Positions 35,643 to 45,172 are shown, numbered from the stretch's first letter. The stretch: DNA of 64,000 bases from Streptomyces sp. ICC1 (GCF_003287935.1 NZ_CP030287.1:4430267-4494266); one strand, 5' to 3'. The notes: generated by a model not told the origin, from the sequence alone. Program-made: numbers and translations.

Positions 35643-37490
35643 ATGCAGATCAGCGATCTTCCGTATCCGGACCCAGGGGTACCCGACGCTCGCTCCGGCC
35701 CCCGCTTCCTCTGGTGGCTGGGTCGGGGCCAACTCGGCGGACAGGCCAAAAGCCTGTGCTGGGGGCTCCTCCACTTCGGCGGCATCGCCGGACTGCCGTA
35801 CGCCGTGGGCCTGGGCATCGACGCCGTCGTGGACCGCGACGGCGACCGGCTGCTCTGGGTCGGCGGCCTGATCGCGCTGCTCGGCGTCGCGATCTCGCTC
35901 GGCGACGCGATGCTGCACCGGACCGCCGTCACCAACTGGATCACCGCCGCCGCGCGCGTCCAGCAGCTGCTCGCCCGCAAGACCGCCGAGCTCGGCTCCG
36001 CGCTGACCCGGCGGGTCGCGGCGGGCGAGGTGGTGGCGGTCTCCACGGGGGACGTGGAGAAGATCGGCTGGTTCGTCGAGGCCGTCTCGCGCTTCCTGGC
36101 CGCCGCCCTGACCCTGGTCCTCGGCTGTGTCGTCCTGCTCTTCTACGCGCCCACGATCGGCGTGGTCGTGGCCCTCGGCATGCCGGTCCTCGCGCTCGCC
36201 GTCCTCCCCCTGCTGCCGCGCGCCACCCAGCGCGCCGACGTCCAGCGGGAGAAGGCGGGCCGGGCCACCGAGCTGGCCTCGGACACCGTGGCGGGCCTGC
36301 GGGTGCTGCGCGGCATCGGCGGCGAGGAGCTCTTCCTCAGCCGCTACCGCGAGGCCTCGCAGGAGGTCCGCAAGGCGGCCGTGCGCAGTGCCCGGATGTG
36401 GGCGCTGATCTCCGCGATCCAGGTGCTGCTGCCGGGCGTGCTGCTGATCACGGTGGTCTGGTACGGGTCCGCGCTCGTCCTGGACGGCCGGCTCGCGGTC
36501 GGCGAACTCGTCGCCGCCTTCAGCGCCGTCGCCACCATGCTCTACCCGCTGCGGCACTTCGAGGAGATCGCGATGGCGTACTCCTTCTCGCGGCCCTCCG
36601 CCAAGCGGGCCGCCCGGGTGCTGTCGCTGACGCGGACGGACCCGGACACGCATGCGAACACGGACACGGACGCGGACGCGGGCAAGGACGCGGCGGGCTC
36701 CGGCTCCGCGCGGCCGCCCGCCCCCGGCGGCGACCTGTACGACCCGGAGACGGGGCTGCTCGTCCCGGCGGGCCGGTTCACGGCCGTGGTGTGCGGGGAC
36801 CCGGACCTGGCGGGCCGGCTCGCGGAGCGGCTGGGCGGGCATCCGATGGACGCCGCGGCCGGCCCCTCCGTCCTGCTGGGCGGGGTCGCGCTGGACGAGC
36901 TCGCGCTCGACACGGCACGCACGCTGGTCCTCGTACAGGACAAGGACCCGGTCCTGCTGTCCGGGACGCTGCGCGAGCTGTTCGACGTACCGGCCTCCGG
37001 CGCGGTCGACCCGCGCGAGGCCCTCGCGGCGGCCCAGTGCACGGACGTACTGGACGCCCTGCTGCAGTCCGCCCCCGACGGGGTGGACGACCCGATGGAC
37101 GCCCGGATCACCGAGCGCGGCCGGTCGCTGTCCGGCGGCCAGCGCCAGCGGCTCGCCCTGGCGCGCTCGCTGGTCACCGACCCCGAGGTGCTGGTGCTGG
37201 ACGAGCCGACCTCCGCGGTCGACTCGCACACCGAGGCGCGGATCGCGGACGGGATCTCTGACCTGCGCGCCGGGCGCACGACGGTGGTGCTGGCGTCCTC
37301 GCCGCTGCTGCTGGACCGCGCCGACCGGGTCGTCCTCGTCCACGAGGGCTCGGTCGTGGCGAGCGGCACCCACCGCGAGCTGTTGCACGGCGATCCGCGC
37401 TACCGCGCGGTCGTCACCCGCGAGACCGAGGACGAACAGCGGCTCTCGCACAGGGAATCCGTACTGACAGAGATCGAGGAATCCGCATGA
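35643..37490 (+). CDS. ABC exporter half-transporter A, with a degenerate nucleotide site
   Basis: The 615-residue protein has six membrane helices in its first 320 residues and an Asp/Thr/Ala-rich linker at about 336-352. The ATPase domain keeps the signature LSGGQRQRLALAR (near residue 496) and Walker B VLVLDEPTSAVD. However, where Walker A should be (about residues 379-395) it reads TAVVCGDPDLAGRLAERLGG, with no GxxGxGK(S/T), and the H-loop reads VLASSPLLL with no His. It therefore cannot bind ATP at its own site. Its stop overlaps the start of gene B in ATGA. It must pair with gene B as a heterodimer. Confidence 0.9.
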   Translation: MQISDLPYPDPGVPDARSGPRFLWWLGRGQLGGQAKSLCWGLLHFGGIAGLPYAVGLGIDAVVDRDGDRLLWVGGLIALLGVAISLGDAMLHRTAVTNWITAAARVQQLLARKTAELGSALTRRVAAGEVVAVSTGDVEKIGWFVEAVSRFLAAALTLVLGCVVLLFYAPTIGVVVALGMPVLALAVLPLLPRATQRADVQREKAGRATELASDTVAGLRVLRGIGGEELFLSRYREASQEVRKAAVRSARMWALISAIQVLLPGVLLITVVWYGSALVLDGRLAVGELVAAFSAVATMLYPLRHFEEIAMAYSFSRPSAKRAARVLSLTRTDPDTHANTDTDADAGKDAAGSGSARPPAPGGDLYDPETGLLVPAGRFTAVVCGDPDLAGRLAERLGGHPMDAAAGPSVLLGGVALDELALDTARTLVLVQDKDPVLLSGTLRELFDVPASGAVDPREALAAAQCTDVLDALLQSAPDGVDDPMDARITERGRSLSGGQRQRLALARSLVTDPEVLVLDEPTSAVDSHTEARIADGISDLRAGRTTVVLASSPLLLDRADRVVLVHEGSVVASGTHRELLHGDPRYRAVVTRETEDEQRLSHRESVLTEIEESA

Positions 37491-39268
37491 TCGGCGTGGC
37501 GCCGCCGCAATACGATCCGGCGGCCCCCGAAACGGCAGCGACCCTGCCCGTGGGCACGTCGGCGACCGTACGGGACTACGTGCGCGGCCTGTTCCGCCGC
37601 CACCGGCGGGCCTTCGTGGCCCTGGTGGCGGTCAACACGGTCGCGGTGGTCGCCTCCATGGTGGGCCCGTACCTGCTGGGCCAGGTGGTGGACCAGCTCA
37701 CGGAGGGAGCCCGCGAACTCCATCTGGGGCGCGTGGGGCTGCTGTTCGCGCTGGCACTCGGTGTCCAGACCCTGTTCGTCCGGATGGTCCGGCTGCGCGG
37801 GGCGATGCTCGGCGAGGAGATGCTGGCCGACCTGCGCGAGGACTTCCTCGTGCGGTCGGTGGGCCTGCCGCCGGGCGTCCTGGAGCGCGCGGGCACCGGA
37901 GACCTGCTCTCGCGGATCACCACCGACATCGACCGGCTGGCCAACGCGATGCGCGAGGCCGTGCCGCAGCTGGCGATCGGCGTGGTCTGGGCGGGGCTGC
38001 TCTACGGAGCGCTCGCCGTGACCGCCCCGCCGCTGGCGCTGGCGGCGCTGGTGGCGCTTCCGGTCATGGTGATCGGCTGCCGCTGGTACTTCAAGCGGGC
38101 GCCCCGGGCCTACCGTTCGGAGGCCGCCGGCTACGCCGCGGTCGCGGCGGTGCTCACCGAGACGGTGGACGCGGGCCGCACCATCGAGGCGCACCGCCTC
38201 GGCGGGCGCCGGATCGAGCTGTCGGACCAGCGGATCAAGGAGTGGACGGCGTGGGAGCGGTACACGCTGTTCCTGCGGACGGTCCTCTTCCCCGTCATCA
38301 ACGTCACGTACGTGACGATCCTCGGCTCGGTGCTGATGATCGGCGGGTACTGCGTGATCCAGGGCTGGATGTCGGTGGGCCAGCTGACCACCGGCGCGCT
38401 GCTCGCGCAGATGATGGTCGACCCGATCGGCCTGATCCTGCGCTGGTACGACGAGTTGCAGATCGCGCAGGTCTCGCTGGCCCGGCTGGTGGGCGTGCGG
38501 GAGATCGAGCCGGACGCGGGGGACGCCTCGCTCTCCCCGGACGGCCGCGACGTCCGGGCGGACCAGGTGCACTTCGGCTACCGGGAGGGCGTCGACGTCC
38601 TGCACCAGGTGTCGATGTCGGTGCCGCCGGGCACCCGGATGGCCCTGGTCGGGCCCTCGGGCGCGGGCAAGTCGACGCTGGGCCGGCTGCTGGCGGGCAT
38701 CTACGCGCCCCGGACCGGCGAGATCACCCTCGGTGGGGCGCGCCTGTCGCGGATGCCGGCGGAGCGGGTGCGCCAGCACGTGGCCCTGGTCAACCAGGAG
38801 CACCACGTGTTCGTGGGCTCGCTGCGCGACAACCTGCGCCTCGCCCGTTCGGAGGCCGGGGACGAGGAGCTGTGGGAGGCGCTCGGCGCGGTCGACGCGC
38901 AGGACTGGGCGCGGGCGCTGGACTCCGGTCTGGACACCGAGGTCGGCTCGGGCGCCGCGGCGCTGACTCCGGCGCAGGCCCAGCAGATCGCGCTGGCCCG
39001 GCTGGTGCTGGCGGATCCGCACACCCTGGTGCTGGACGAGGCCACCTCGCTGCTGGACCCGCGCGCGGCCCGGCACCTGGAGCGTTCGCTGGCCCGGGTG
39101 CTGGACGGCCGTACGGTGATCGCGATCGCGCACCGGCTGCACACCGCGCACGACGCGGACGTGATCGCGGTGGTCGAGGGCGGGCGGATCAGCGAGCTCG
39201 GCTCGCATGACGCCCTGGTCGCGGCGGACGGCGCGTACGCCGCCCTGTGGCGCTCCTGGCACGGGTGA
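37487..39268 (+). CDS. ABC exporter half-transporter B, with intact Walker A but altered signature
   Basis: The 593-residue protein has six membrane helices in its first 320 residues and an ATPase domain with Walker A GPSGAGKST (near residue 389), Walker B TLVLDEATSLLD and H-loop AIAHRLHTAHD. The ABC signature is altered to LTPAQAQQIALAR (near residue 493) instead of LSGGQ. Together with partner A, whose signature is intact, this makes exactly one complete ATP site (Walker A of B with signature of A). Heterodimeric exporters with one degenerate site are known, but losing both the P-loop lysine and the H-loop is extreme. The substrate is unknown. Confidence 0.92.
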   Translation: MIGVAPPQYDPAAPETAATLPVGTSATVRDYVRGLFRRHRRAFVALVAVNTVAVVASMVGPYLLGQVVDQLTEGARELHLGRVGLLFALALGVQTLFVRMVRLRGAMLGEEMLADLREDFLVRSVGLPPGVLERAGTGDLLSRITTDIDRLANAMREAVPQLAIGVVWAGLLYGALAVTAPPLALAALVALPVMVIGCRWYFKRAPRAYRSEAAGYAAVAAVLTETVDAGRTIEAHRLGGRRIELSDQRIKEWTAWERYTLFLRTVLFPVINVTYVTILGSVLMIGGYCVIQGWMSVGQLTTGALLAQMMVDPIGLILRWYDELQIAQVSLARLVGVREIEPDAGDASLSPDGRDVRADQVHFGYREGVDVLHQVSMSVPPGTRMALVGPSGAGKSTLGRLLAGIYAPRTGEITLGGARLSRMPAERVRQHVALVNQEHHVFVGSLRDNLRLARSEAGDEELWEALGAVDAQDWARALDSGLDTEVGSGAAALTPAQAQQIALARLVLADPHTLVLDEATSLLDPRAARHLERSLARVLDGRTVIAIAHRLHTAHDADVIAVVEGGRISELGSHDALVAADGAYAALWRSWHG

Positions 39269-39300
39269 CCCGCCCCCGGGTCCTGTGCCGGTGCACGTAC

Positions 39301-39344
39301 GAGGCCCCGTGTTCCCCCGCGACCGCGGGGGAACACGGGGCCTC
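39301..39344 (+). terminator. Strong hairpin terminator after the ABC pair
   Basis: Perfect 21-bp arms (39301-39321 and 39324-39344) surround a 2-base loop, 32 bases past the stop at 39268. It can also terminate the convergent gene that ends at 39398. Confidence 0.75.
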
Positions 39345-39397
39345 GATGCGAAAGCCGGAGGAAGCGGAGGAACCGGAGGCCCCTTCCGGTCACAGCA

Positions 39398-40189
39398 CTA
39401 GAAGAGGCCGAGGGCCGAGGCTCCGCCGACGCCGCCGAGCAGCATGAACACCGGCATGAGGAGCTTGAGCTCCACCCAGCTGCCGGCGCGGAAGCGCATC
39501 ATCTTGGGCGGGCCGATCGGGTACCAGCGCTTGCCCGCGATGGGCAGGGGCCACAGGATCGGGCAGCCGGAGACGGTCAGGGCGTCGCCGATGTCGTGGA
39601 CCAGGGCGCCGAGCACGATCGGCAGGCCGAGCCACAGGTACTCCTGGCCGGGGCCGGTGAAGAGCCAGCCGGAGCCGTTGCCGGGCTGGTCGAGCACCCC
39701 GGCCAGTATCCAGGCGCTGGTCGCGCCGAGCAGCCAGACCAGGACGTCGCTGGACATGCGGGCGGCCCGCCACAGCAGGCCTTCGACGGCCAGGACCAGG
39801 TGGACGAAGAGCAGTGCGAGCACGCCCCACCGGTCGGCGGTGACGGCGAGCGCGGAGGAGCCCGCGCCGATCAGGACGGCCCAGACCCAGGTGTGGGTCA
39901 AGGTGCGGTGGCCGCCGGTGCGGCGGGCGTCGCGCGGGGCCCGGGTGGCCTTGTAGACCCCGTAGGAGATCTTGTCGACCACCTCGCAGAGGCCGCGCGA
40001 GAGCGGGCCGAAGGCCCGGGAGATCGTCGCCGACTTGTGGTCGAGGTCGGGGGCGAGTGCGGCTCCGGCGCAGATCAGCGCGCCGACGACGAGGACGGGC
40101 CAGGGCATCGGGTGCCCGGAGGCCGCGGCTGCCGCGCCCACCCCCAGCCAGGCCGCTGCCCCGGACAGTGAGTGCGCCGGACCCATCAT
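39398..40189 (-). CDS. Integral membrane metal-dependent hydrolase-like protein (DUF457/YdjM)
   Basis: The 263-residue product begins MMGPAHSLSGAAAWLG, the N-terminal signature of YdjM/LexA-regulated membrane-bound hydrolases. It continues with ALAPDLDHKSATISRAFGPLSRGL, GGHRTLTHTWVWA and VLGALVHDIGDALT, where the Asp and His residues resemble metal ligands. Hydrophobic segments cover about two thirds of the chain. The ATG at 40189 is preceded by GGGGAACGAC. Function of the family is not settled; in E. coli it is SOS-linked. It is divergent from the Ski2-like helicase. Confidence 0.8.
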   Translation of the reverse strand: MMGPAHSLSGAAAWLGVGAAAAASGHPMPWPVLVVGALICAGAALAPDLDHKSATISRAFGPLSRGLCEVVDKISYGVYKATRAPRDARRTGGHRTLTHTWVWAVLIGAGSSALAVTADRWGVLALLFVHLVLAVEGLLWRAARMSSDVLVWLLGATSAWILAGVLDQPGNGSGWLFTGPGQEYLWLGLPIVLGALVHDIGDALTVSGCPILWPLPIAGKRWYPIGPPKMMRFRAGSWVELKLLMPVFMLLGGVGGASALGLF

Positions 40190-40325
40190 GGTCGTTCCCC
40201 GCCCCGGTGGTGTGCTGGTCGGGCCCTGCCGACGGTGTCGTTCGGGCCGCATCGACGGCACAGCGTACCGTCGATGATCTTCCATCCGTCCGCCGGTTCC
40301 CTCATCCGGGGGGAAGCCAGGCAAG

Positions 40326-42857
40326 ATGGGGGGTGTGACCCTCATTGATCAGCTCCCGCCGAACGCCGACCCCGATGCCCTCTTCGAGGCTTTCTCCTCG
40401 TGGGCGGAGGACCAGGGCATCACCCTGTACCCGGCGCAGGAGGAAGCGCTGATCGAGGTCGTCTCGGGCGCGAACGTGATCCTGTCCACCCCGACGGGCT
40501 CGGGCAAGAGCCTGGTCGCGGCGGGCGCGCACTTCACCGCGCTGGCCCAGGACAAGGTCACCTTCTACACCGCCCCCATCAAGGCGCTGGTCTCCGAGAA
40601 GTTCTTCGACCTCTGCAAGCTCTTCGGCACCGAGAACGTCGGCATGCTGACCGGCGACGCCTCGGTGAACTCGGACGCCCCGGTGATCTGCTGCACCGCC
40701 GAGGTGCTGGCCTCGATCGCCCTGCGCGACGGCAAGTACGCCGACATCGGCCAGGTCGTGATGGACGAGTTCCACTTCTACGCGGAGGCGGACCGCGGCT
40801 GGGCCTGGCAGATCCCGATCCTGGAACTGCCGCAGGCGCAGTTCGTGCTGATGTCCGCGACGCTCGGCGACATGAAGCGGTTCGAGGAGGACCTGACCCG
40901 GCGCACCGGCCGGCCCACCACGGTGGTCCGCTCCGCGACCCGGCCCGTCCCGCTGTCGTACGAGTACGTCACGACGCCGATCACCGACACCATCACCGAG
41001 CTGCTGGAGACCCGGCAGGCCCCGGTCTACATCGTGCACTTCACGCAGGCGCAGGCCGTCGAGCGGGCACAGTCGCTGATGAGCATCAACATGTGCACCC
41101 GCGAGGAGAAGGACAAGATCGCCGAGCTGATCGGCAACTTCCGCTTCACCACCAAGTTCGGCCAGAACCTCTCGCGCTACGTCCGCCACGGCATCGGCGT
41201 GCACCACGCGGGCATGCTGCCCAAGTACCGCCGCCTGGTGGAGAAGCTGGCCCAGGCCGGCCTGCTGAAGGTCATCTGCGGCACCGACACCCTCGGCGTC
41301 GGCGTCAACGTCCCGATCCGTACGGTGCTGTTCACCGCGCTGACCAAGTACGACGGCACCCGGGTCCGCACGCTGCGCGCCCGCGAGTTCCACCAGATCG
41401 CCGGCCGAGCGGGCCGGGCCGGCTTCGACACCGCCGGCTATGTGGTGGCCCAGGCGCCCGAGCACGTGATCGAGAACGAGAAGGCCCTGGCGAAGGCGGG
41501 CGACGACCCGAAGAAGCGCCGCAAGGTGGTCCGCAAGAAGGCTCCCGAGGGCTTCGTCGCCTGGTCGGACACCACCTTCGAGAAGCTCATCGGCGCCGAC
41601 CCGGAGGCGCTGACCTCGCGCTTCAAGGTCACCAACATCATGCTCCTGTCGGTCATCGCCCGGCCCGGCGACGCCTTCAAGGCGATGCGCCACCTGCTCG
41701 AGGACAACCACGAGCCGCGCAAGGCCCAGCTGCGCCACATCCGCCGGGCCATCGCCATCTACCGCTCGCTGCTGGACGGCGGTGTCGTCGAGAAGCTCGA
41801 CACCCCCGACGCCGAGGGCCGCACGATCCGCCTCACCGTCGACCTCCAGCAGGACTTCGCGCTGAACCAGCCGCTGTCCACCTTCGCGCTCGCCTCCTTC
41901 GACCTGCTGGACCCGGAGTCCCCCTCCTACGCGCTGGACATGGTCTCGGTCGTCGAGTCCACGCTCGACGACCCGCGCCAGATCCTCGCGGCCCAGCAGA
42001 ACAAGGAACGCGGGATCATGGTCGGCCAGATGAAGGCCGACGGGATCGAGTACGAGGAGCGGATGGAGCGGCTCCAGGACGTCACCTATCCCAAGCCGCT
42101 CGAAGAGCTCCTCCTGCACGCCTACGACGTGTACAGCAAGAGCCACCCGTGGGTCCGCGACCACCCGGTCTCCCCGAAGTCGATCATCCGCGACATGTAC
42201 GAACGCGCGATGACCTTCACCGAGTTCACCTCCTTCTACGAACTCGCCCGCACCGAGGGCATCGTGCTGCGCTACCTGGCCGGTGCCTTCAAGGCGCTGG
42301 ACCACACGATCCCCGACGACCTCAAGTCCGAGGACCTCCAGGACCTCATCGCCTGGCTCGGCGAGCTGGTCCGCCAGGTCGACTCCAGCCTGCTCGACGA
42401 GTGGGAGCAGCTGGCGAACCCGGAGGTGGAGACGGCGGAGCAGGCCCAGGAGAGGGCCGACCAGGTCAAGCCGGTCACAGCGAACGCCCGCGCCTTCCGC
42501 GTCCTGGTCCGCAACGCCATGTTCCGCCGTGTCGAGCTGGCCGCCCTGGACCACGTCAACGTGCTGGGCGAGCTGGACGGGGACTCCGGCTGGGACGCCG
42601 ACGCCTGGGGCGAAGCGCTGGACGGCTATTGGGACGAGTACGACGACCTGGGCACCGGCCCCGACGCGCGCGGCCCCAAGCTGCTCCAGATCGAGGAGGA
42701 TGCGGCGCACGGCCTGTGGCGCGTCCGCCAGACCTTCGCGGACCCCAACGGGGACCATGGCTGGGGCATCAGCGCCGAGGTCGACCTGGCCGCCTCCGAC
42801 GAGGAGGCCCGGGCCGTCATCCGCGTCACCTCGGTGGGCGAGCTCGGCCAGCTCTGA
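40326..42857 (+). CDS. Ski2-like DEAD/DEAH-box helicase with DUF3516 C-terminus
   Basis: The 843-residue protein has helicase motif I STPTGSGKS (residues 54-62), motif Ia/Ib regions, motif II DEFH (147-150), motif III SATLGDM, and motif VI QIAGRAGRAGF near residue 360. After about residue 440 it continues with the long DUF3516 region (PEGFVAWSDTTFEKLIGADPEALTSRFKV onward). Such proteins unwind RNA or DNA and are broadly conserved in Actinobacteria; the DEFH box is unusual but family-typical. GGGGGGAAG precedes the ATG at 40326; GTG at 40335 is an alternative start. The acyl-CoA thioesterase gene follows 88 bases later. Confidence 0.92.
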   Translation: MGGVTLIDQLPPNADPDALFEAFSSWAEDQGITLYPAQEEALIEVVSGANVILSTPTGSGKSLVAAGAHFTALAQDKVTFYTAPIKALVSEKFFDLCKLFGTENVGMLTGDASVNSDAPVICCTAEVLASIALRDGKYADIGQVVMDEFHFYAEADRGWAWQIPILELPQAQFVLMSATLGDMKRFEEDLTRRTGRPTTVVRSATRPVPLSYEYVTTPITDTITELLETRQAPVYIVHFTQAQAVERAQSLMSINMCTREEKDKIAELIGNFRFTTKFGQNLSRYVRHGIGVHHAGMLPKYRRLVEKLAQAGLLKVICGTDTLGVGVNVPIRTVLFTALTKYDGTRVRTLRAREFHQIAGRAGRAGFDTAGYVVAQAPEHVIENEKALAKAGDDPKKRRKVVRKKAPEGFVAWSDTTFEKLIGADPEALTSRFKVTNIMLLSVIARPGDAFKAMRHLLEDNHEPRKAQLRHIRRAIAIYRSLLDGGVVEKLDTPDAEGRTIRLTVDLQQDFALNQPLSTFALASFDLLDPESPSYALDMVSVVESTLDDPRQILAAQQNKERGIMVGQMKADGIEYEERMERLQDVTYPKPLEELLLHAYDVYSKSHPWVRDHPVSPKSIIRDMYERAMTFTEFTSFYELARTEGIVLRYLAGAFKALDHTIPDDLKSEDLQDLIAWLGELVRQVDSSLLDEWEQLANPEVETAEQAQERADQVKPVTANARAFRVLVRNAMFRRVELAALDHVNVLGELDGDSGWDADAWGEALDGYWDEYDDLGTGPDARGPKLLQIEEDAAHGLWRVRQTFADPNGDHGWGISAEVDLAASDEEARAVIRVTSVGELGQL

Positions 42858-42945
42858 CCTCCCCCGGACCCCGTCCGGGCGGGGGCCCTGCCCGCAACCG
42901 ACCGGCGCCACCGTGGCCGCCGGGCCCGACAGTGGAGATCCTCTG

Positions 42946-43848
42946 ATGACGAACCCCGCCGAGAGGCTGGTCGATCTGCTCGACCTGGAGCAGATCGAGG
43001 TCAACATCTTCCGGGGCGCGAGCCCCCAGGAGTCCCTCCAGCGCGTCTTCGGCGGCCAGGTCGCCGGCCAGGCGCTGGTGGCGGCCGGCCGCACCACCGA
43101 GAGCGACCGGCCCGTCCACTCCCTCCACGCGTACTTCCTGCGCCCCGGCATCCCCGGGGTGCCGATCGTGTACCAGGTGGAGCGGGTGCGCGACGGGCGC
43201 TCCTTCACCACGCGCCGGGTCACCGCGGTCCAGCAGGGCAAGACCATCTTCAATCTGACCGCCTCCTTCCATCACCCGGAGGAGGGCAGCATCGAGCACC
43301 AGCTGCCTCCCCGCCTCGACTTCCCGCACCCGGACACGCTCCCGAAGGTCGTGGACGAGATCCGCGAGCACCTGGGCGCACTGCCCGAGGCGCTGGAGCG
43401 GATGGCCCGCCGCCAGCCCTTCGACATCCGCTACGTGGACCGGCTCCGCTGGACCCCCGAGCAGCTCAAGGACGCCGATCCGCGCAGCGCGGTGTGGATG
43501 CGCGCCGTCGGCCCGCTGGGCGACGACCCGCTCGTGCACACCTGCGCCCTCACCTACGCCAGTGACATGACCCTCCTCGACGCCGTGCGCATCCCCGTGG
43601 AGCCCCTGTGGGGCATGCGCGGTTTCGACATGGCCTCCCTGGACCACGCCATGTGGTTCCACCGGCCCTTCCGGACGGACGAGTGGTTCCTGTACGACCA
43701 GGAGTCGCCCATCGCGCACGGTGGCCGGGGCCTGGCGCGCGGCCGCATCTACGACCTCGAGGGCAGGCTGCTGGTCTCCGTGGTCCAGGAGGGTCTCTTC
43801 CGGCCGTACGGCGCGAAGGACGGCACGCCGGCCGTGTCGCCGCAGTAG
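42946..43848 (+). CDS. tesB: Acyl-CoA thioesterase II
   Basis: The 300-residue protein is a TesB double-hotdog thioesterase: RVFGGQVAGQALVAAGRTTESDRPVHSLHAYFLRPG in the first half, and SLDHAMWFHRPFRTDEWFLYDQESP followed by GRGLARGRIYD in the second, including the conserved Asp/Thr/Gln catalytic network. It hydrolyses acyl-CoA to free acid and CoA. The ATG at 42946 follows GGAG, and only 88 bases separate it from the helicase, suggesting co-transcription. A YchJ-like gene follows after 50 bases. Confidence 0.93.
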   Translation: MTNPAERLVDLLDLEQIEVNIFRGASPQESLQRVFGGQVAGQALVAAGRTTESDRPVHSLHAYFLRPGIPGVPIVYQVERVRDGRSFTTRRVTAVQQGKTIFNLTASFHHPEEGSIEHQLPPRLDFPHPDTLPKVVDEIREHLGALPEALERMARRQPFDIRYVDRLRWTPEQLKDADPRSAVWMRAVGPLGDDPLVHTCALTYASDMTLLDAVRIPVEPLWGMRGFDMASLDHAMWFHRPFRTDEWFLYDQESPIAHGGRGLARGRIYDLEGRLLVSVVQEGLFRPYGAKDGTPAVSPQ

Positions 43849-43898
43849 ACCGGATCACCGCAGCCGTCCGACCCGTTCCCGAAGAACTGAGTGCACCC

Positions 43899-44300
43899 AT
43901 GCCCACCCCGGCCCTCCCCTGTCCCTGCGGGCTGCCCGCCGCCTACCCGGAGTGCTGCGGCCGCTTCCACTCCGGTGAGCGGCAGGCGCCCACCGCCGAG
44001 CTGCTGATGCGGTCCCGGTTCAGCGCTTTCGCCGTCGGCGACACCGCCCATCTCCTGCGCTCCTGGCACCCTTCGACCCGGCCGGGCGCTCTCGATCTCG
44101 ATCCCGGCCAGCGCTGGGAGCGGCTGGACATCCTGGCGACCGAGCGCGGCGGGATGTTCGAGACGGAGGGCTCGGTGGAGTTCCGGGCGCACTACCGCGA
44201 GGGCCGGCACACCGGCTCGCTGCACGAGCACAGCGCCTTCTCCCGCGTGGACGGGGCCTGGGTCTACGTCGGCCCCCTCTCACCCGTCGACTTCGACTGA
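43899..44300 (+). CDS. YchJ/UPF0225-family SEC-C motif protein
   Basis: The 133-residue protein starts with the SEC-C zinc motif CPCGLPAAYPECCGRFH, followed by the YchJ-type LMRSRFSAFAVGDTAHLLRSWHPSTRP and a C-terminal NTF2-like sheet (EFRAHYREG, HEHSAFSRVDGAWVYV). The zinc site resembles that of SecA C-termini; function is unproven. Its last 37 bases overlap the 3' end of the convergent DUF6397 gene, an antisense overlap worth noting. Confidence 0.9.
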   Translation: MPTPALPCPCGLPAAYPECCGRFHSGERQAPTAELLMRSRFSAFAVGDTAHLLRSWHPSTRPGALDLDPGQRWERLDILATERGGMFETEGSVEFRAHYREGRHTGSLHEHSAFSRVDGAWVYVGPLSPVDFD

Positions 44301-45172
44301 CCCCGGGCGCCGGTCAGGGCGAAGTCCAGGCTGGTGCGGTACCGGCCGGTCTCGTCCGGCGGCTCCGCGCACAGCAGCCGCGACGCCACGGCGGCCGCCG
44401 CCGGGACCTGGGGATGCCCGTAGGGCGGGGGCGGGGCGAGCGCGGCGAGCACGATCCGCTCCGCCGGATCGGGCACGGCCTCCCGGACCTCCTCCTCCGG
44501 GAGCACCGAGGCCAGCACGGCCGCCCGCTCCCAGGGGTCGGCGGTGCGGCCGAGCAGCAGCCCGACGTGCCGCTCGCGCCAGCGCCTCGGGCGGAGATCC
44601 GTCCCGGCCTCCATCAGCTCCCGGTCCGCCGGCGGCGCGCTCCCGCGCAGCATCCCCGGCTCCCGGGCCGCGAAGTCCCGTAGCTCCGAGGCCAGATAGA
44701 GCCACACCACCGCCCGGTAGCGGTTGATCCGGTATCCCACCGGAGCGATGTGCCCACAGCGCGCGAGCCGGGTGAACCGGCTCGGGCCCACTCCCAGCGC
44801 GGCGGCCGCAGCCTCCGCCCCCGCCACCGTCTCCACCCGCTCGAGCAGCGCCCGCGGGAATTCCCCGGCCGACCGGACCCGGTCGAGCTCGGTCCTGGTG
44901 AAGCGCGCGGATCCGCCGGGCCCGGGCGGACCGGCGCGCACGATGCCCAGCTGGACGGCACGGGCGAACTCGGCCCGGCCCAGCCCCAGTTCCCCCGCGG
45001 CCTGCCCACCGCCCAGCAGTCCGTCGACCGCTCCCGCCCGCGCCGCCGGCACCGCCCGCGTCGTGTGCTTCGCGTGCGTCGCGTGCGTCGCGTGCTTCGC
45101 GTGCGTCGCGTGCGTCGCGTGCGTCGCGTGCGTCGCGTGCGCCATGTTCGTCGTGTTCGTCATGTACGTCAT
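44264..45172 (-). CDS. DUF6397-family protein with a His/Thr-rich N-terminal repeat
   Basis: The 302-residue protein has three parts. Residues about 10-36 are a low-complexity (A/T)H-type repeat of HAT/HAK triplets, encoded by a 9-bp tandem repeat. The middle contains a helix-turn-helix-like region (ELGLGRAEFARAVQLGIVR) and the hallmark SRFTRLARCGHIAPVGYRINRYRAVVWLYLASELRDFA found in DUF6397 proteins of Streptomyces. The rest is helical. GGGGAGAG precedes the ATG at 45172. The function is unknown; the helix-turn-helix suggests DNA binding. It is convergent with and overlaps the YchJ-like gene. Confidence 0.8.
   Translation of the reverse strand: MTYMTNTTNMAHATHATHATHATHAKHATHATHAKHTTRAVPAARAGAVDGLLGGGQAAGELGLGRAEFARAVQLGIVRAGPPGPGGSARFTRTELDRVRSAGEFPRALLERVETVAGAEAAAAALGVGPSRFTRLARCGHIAPVGYRINRYRAVVWLYLASELRDFAAREPGMLRGSAPPADRELMEAGTDLRPRRWRERHVGLLLGRTADPWERAAVLASVLPEEEVREAVPDPAERIVLAALAPPPPYGHPQVPAAAAVASRLLCAEPPDETGRYRTSLDFALTGARGQSKSTGERGPT
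45065..45136 (-). repeat. 9-bp tandem repeat, eight units, coding for His-rich triplets
   Basis: Eight units of GTGCGTCGC or GTGCTTCGC lie head to tail. Each gives three residues on the minus strand (Ala-Thr-His or Ala-Lys-His) in the N-terminus of the DUF6397 protein. In-frame length variation between strains is likely. Confidence 0.9.
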
